The notes under the pieces are model-generated. The model searched no databases. It saw only the letters and a program-made list of their open reading frames with translations, and had not been told where the DNA came from. Shown in pieces: positions 6,965 through 8,526 of a stretch of DNA of 8,526 nt. The stretch's first letter is position 1, and the number at the start of each line of letters is the position of its first letter. The position numbers and the translations under genes were made by a program. The stretch lies in assembly GCA_017615955.1 (NCBI GenBank), contig JAFZZD010000090.1, positions 1 through 8,526 of the forward strand, read 5' to 3'. Origin of the DNA: Victivallales bacterium. GTDB taxonomy: Bacteria; Verrucomicrobiota; Lentisphaeria; Oligosphaerales; Oligosphaeraceae.

Positions 6965-7067
6965 GCTGAAGCCAGCGGCTCCGATGTCTGAAGCCAGCGG
7001 CTCCGATGTCTGAAGCCAGCGGCTCCGATGTCTGAAGCCAGCGGCTCCGATAAGCGGCTCCGATGTC
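6965..7067. repeat. 22-bp tandem repeat, four copies plus a partial fifth
   Basis: Units lie at 6965-6986, 6987-7008, 7009-7030 and 7031-7052, followed by a shortened copy from 7053 that runs into the stop codon of the ceramidase-like gene (7066-7068). Every full unit contains AAGCCAGCGGCTCCGA. Copies two and three are identical; copy one differs in its first base and copy four in its last. In the transcribed (minus) strand each unit can fold as GGAGCC-GCU-GGCUUC with one G-U pair. At the eda side the array ends in a perfect inverted repeat, CCGCTGGCT (6959-6967) with AGCCAGCGG (6970-6978). There are no unique spacers, so it is not CRISPR. The near-identity of the copies suggests recent slippage and possible copy-number variation between strains. 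Confidence 0.92.
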
Positions 7068-8340
7068 AGTCGTTCTCCGTTGTTTCCATTTTAGGCAGGG
7101 ATGGTATGAAATCTATGCCTTTCAGCTGGTAGAGGCCATCCACTGCGGCGTTTACCAGAGCCAGACCGCCCCGTGAGTCGAAGAGCTGGCACCATGCCTC
7201 GTAGCCGCCAGAGACCAGGGCATTGCCGTGGCACAGGTAGTCGAAATACGCCGTTGATGCGTAGAGGATGAAAGTCTTGCGGAATGGCGAATGCCATTTG
7301 ATTTCCTGTCCCAGTTCGGCGAGCAGTTCGCCTGGCACTCCAACCAGCGCTATGTCGCCTATGGACAGGAATTGCAGCGGCAGTGAAAACACGTCCTTGC
7401 CGCGGTAATAGGGCGGAAGACCGCCGTCCGGGCGTGGATTGTCCATTCTGCGCCTGACATCGAAGCGTGTGCGCAGTGCCTTGATTTCGGGATTTTCCAG
7501 CTTGAAGCGCTTGGGCTGGCGCCTTGCGTCGATCATGGCGACCATCACCGCTGTGCACAGCTTTTCTCCCATGCGACGTGCAGCTGCCTGACCAGTCTCC
7601 GAATCCTTGGGGAACATGTCGCCAGCTGCACCAGAAACGAAAATGCATGCTGCGCCTGATTCATCCTTGACGAACTTGCGCAGGTAGCCAGGATAGTCTG
7701 GGGATATGCTGTGGCAGCCCAGGCCTGGAGCGTGTGTCGCCAGCGGATGCGCCGCATAGTTCACCAGGACTGCCTCTGGTATGTCCTTGCCTTTTGGATT
7801 GAAGATAAGCAGGCCCAGTTCCTGGTCGCAGAATTCATCCGCCAGCAGTTCCATATCCCTGTGATGCGGGAAGAAGGTGCCGCGGTTGTCCCTTTTCACA
7901 AAACGTCGGTTGGTATTGGCGTCCACCTTCATGGAGTAGAAGTATGCATCGACTTCAATGAAAGAGTCCTTGAGCTTCTCCACTGCCTCGCAGGTCCATT
8001 TTACCAGCTGCTCAACGTAAGGCGTGTTGAATACCTCGGGATGCACTGCGTGGGTGCGGGTATGGGGTCCCTCGTGGGTATGGGTGCAGCTGAGGATGAC
8101 ATAGTCCTCTGGCGTGCCTAGCACCTTTGCGGCCTCAGCGCGTATGCGGTCGATCAGCGTTTCGTCCATTCCAATTAGGTCGTATCCCAGGACCAGCGCC
8201 TTGTGCTGCCCGTCATCAAGAGCCAGCAGGCTCAGCACCAGTTCGTCTGTCTTGCGGTAGGTTTCGTCAAAGCAGCCATATCCTGCGATTGTAGTTCCCA
8301 CTTCAGGGGTGATTATCTGCTCGTAATGCGCGATTTTCAT
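7066..8340 (-). CDS. Neutral/alkaline ceramidase-like hydrolase, apparently cytoplasmic
   Basis: A 424-residue protein from the ATG at 8340. It carries the motif series of the neutral/alkaline (non-lysosomal) ceramidase N-terminal family: CTHTHEGPHT (85-94) and NYAAHPLATH (194-203), which supply likely zinc-binding histidines; SPDYPGYL (213-220); FVSGAAGDMFP (234-244); and VPGELLAELG (335-344), matching the conserved PGE segment that carries a metal-ligand glutamate. Known ceramidases are longer, exported or membrane-anchored and have a C-terminal immunoglobulin-like domain; here there is no signal peptide and no such domain. Many bacterial proteins of this family have no proven ceramidase activity, so the substrate may be another N-acyl or ester-linked compound. 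A longer reading to a TTG at 8376 has no good ribosome site, whereas AGGAA lies eight bases before the ATG. Its stop codon touches the 22-bp repeat array, and 173 bases separate it from eda. Confidence 0.87.
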   Translation of the reverse strand: MKIAHYEQIITPEVGTTIAGYGCFDETYRKTDELVLSLLALDDGQHKALVLGYDLIGMDETLIDRIRAEAAKVLGTPEDYVILSCTHTHEGPHTRTHAVHPEVFNTPYVEQLVKWTCEAVEKLKDSFIEVDAYFYSMKVDANTNRRFVKRDNRGTFFPHHRDMELLADEFCDQELGLLIFNPKGKDIPEAVLVNYAAHPLATHAPGLGCHSISPDYPGYLRKFVKDESGAACIFVSGAAGDMFPKDSETGQAAARRMGEKLCTAVMVAMIDARRQPKRFKLENPEIKALRTRFDVRRRMDNPRPDGGLPPYYRGKDVFSLPLQFLSIGDIALVGVPGELLAELGQEIKWHSPFRKTFILYASTAYFDYLCHGNALVSGGYEAWCQLFDSRGGLALVNAAVDGLYQLKGIDFIPSLPKMETTEND

Positions 8341-8348
8341 TGATTTGC

Positions 8349-8353
8349 TTCCT
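8349..8353 (-). promoter_or_regulatory. Ribosome binding site that fixes the ceramidase-like start
   Basis: On the minus strand AGGAA (within AAAGGAAG) ends eight bases before the ATG at 8338-8340. This supports the ATG over the upstream in-frame TTG at 8374-8376, which would add twelve residues with no family resemblance. Confidence 0.7.
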
Positions 8354-8391
8354 TTGTGATTGTAAATGAGAGACAAATAAAGATTACTTGT

Positions 8392-8419
8392 ATTGTATTC
8401 CTACTGTAGCGAATTGCAA
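8392..8419 (-). promoter_or_regulatory. Predicted sigma70-type promoter of the operon
   Basis: Reading the minus strand, TTGCAA (8419-8414) is followed after 16 bases by TACAAT (8397-8392). The -10 matches the consensus at five of six bases and the -35 at four of six. Transcription would begin near 8385 and leave a leader of about 45 bases before the ribosome site and ATG of the ceramidase-like gene. The spacer holds a small inverted repeat, CTACTGTAG (8401-8409), that might serve as an operator half-site, but this is weak. The G-rich repeat array starts about 45 bases upstream of the -35. Confidence 0.45.
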
Positions 8420-8463
8420 GCTGCCGTTCTTACTTTTATCGGTGAAAATGGGACAGGGGAGGG

Positions 8464-8526
8464 TAATGGGACTAATGGGACTAATGGGACTAATGGGACT
8501 AATGGGACTAATGGGACTAATGGGAC
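8464..8526. repeat. 9-bp G-rich tandem array, seven perfect copies, cut by the window edge
   Basis: Seven exact copies of TAATGGGAC run from 8464 to the last base of the window, so the true length is unknown. In the same register, 8446-8454 is a copy with one change (AAATGGGAC), with a diverged nine-base G-rich block at 8455-8463 between. The plus strand carries GGG runs separated by six bases, which satisfies the usual G-quadruplex pattern, and the entry region (8450-8470) has four G-tracts with even shorter loops. The unit length is a multiple of three, so some frames stay open, but there is no sign of a coding sequence. The array sits upstream of the predicted operon promoter. Confidence 0.95.

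Noticed and set aside
6959..6978. Intrinsic terminator between the ceramidase-like gene and eda
   Set aside because: The 9-bp inverted repeat is strong, but on the minus strand it is followed by AAAAGG and not a U-tract, and no U-tract follows on the plus strand either.
6965..7067. CRISPR array
   Set aside because: The repeats are directly adjacent with no unique spacers, and no cas gene is nearby.
8341..8376. Twelve-residue N-terminal extension of the ceramidase-like protein from a TTG
   Set aside because: There is no good Shine-Dalgarno before the TTG, while AGGAA is well placed before the ATG at 8340; the extension would also include the ribosome site.
8464..8526. Small repetitive peptide encoded by the 9-bp array
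   Set aside because: Some frames stay open because the unit is nine bases, but there is no ribosome site, no bounded reading frame within the window and no protein precedent.

Overview
The window reads as one bacterial transcription unit. All seven convincing genes lie on the minus strand, so the biological order runs from high to low coordinates. Coding sequence is mostly about 53-58% G+C in the lines I counted by hand. Every gene has a clear Shine-Dalgarno sequence of the AGGAG type. The mixture of a ceramidase-like metal hydrolase, secreted multidomain carbohydrate-binding or glycosidase-like proteins, Ala/Pro-rich tails and short intergenic tandem repeats resembles the Planctomycetes-Verrucomicrobia-Lentisphaerae group, particularly Lentisphaerota. 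That placement is inference from gene content; there is no rRNA or marker gene here.

Layout in transcription order: a 9-bp G-rich tandem array at the right edge (8464-8526, cut by the window end); a plausible sigma70-type promoter (8392-8419); a cytoplasmic neutral/alkaline ceramidase-like hydrolase (8340-7066); a 22-bp tandem repeat that touches its stop codon, followed by a small AT-rich region with a palindrome (7067-6893); a KDPG/KHG-type aldolase (6892-6281); an unrecognised exported beta-rich protein (6262-5366); an 890-residue exported protein with a CBM9-like front, a glycosidase-like middle and a discoidin-like end (5344-2672); a small exported DUF2059 protein that is markedly AT-rich (2642-2178); an exported LamG/concanavalin-like protein (2120-1431); and, overlapping it by four bases, an exported glycosidase-like TIM-barrel protein (1434-166). 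Downstream lie a nested stem-loop (about 61-140) and another short tandem repeat (9-38) at the left edge.

Gaps between the last six genes are 18, 21, 29, 57 and -4 bases, so eda and everything after it very probably form one operon; the ceramidase-like gene may be its first gene or a separate unit. The working picture, an inference, is an uncharacterised glycan or glycoconjugate utilisation locus. Five exported proteins would bind and cleave a substrate outside the cytoplasm, the aldolase would process a 2-keto-3-deoxy sugar acid from it, and the ceramidase-like enzyme would remove an amide- or ester-linked group inside the cell. No transporter, SusC/SusD pair, regulator or confidently classifiable CAZyme is visible, so the substrate cannot be named. 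No stretch above 300 bases lacks a gene; the noncoding stretches are 1-165, 6893-7065 and 8341-8526 and each is described below. I saw no tRNA, rRNA, insertion sequence or CRISPR array.
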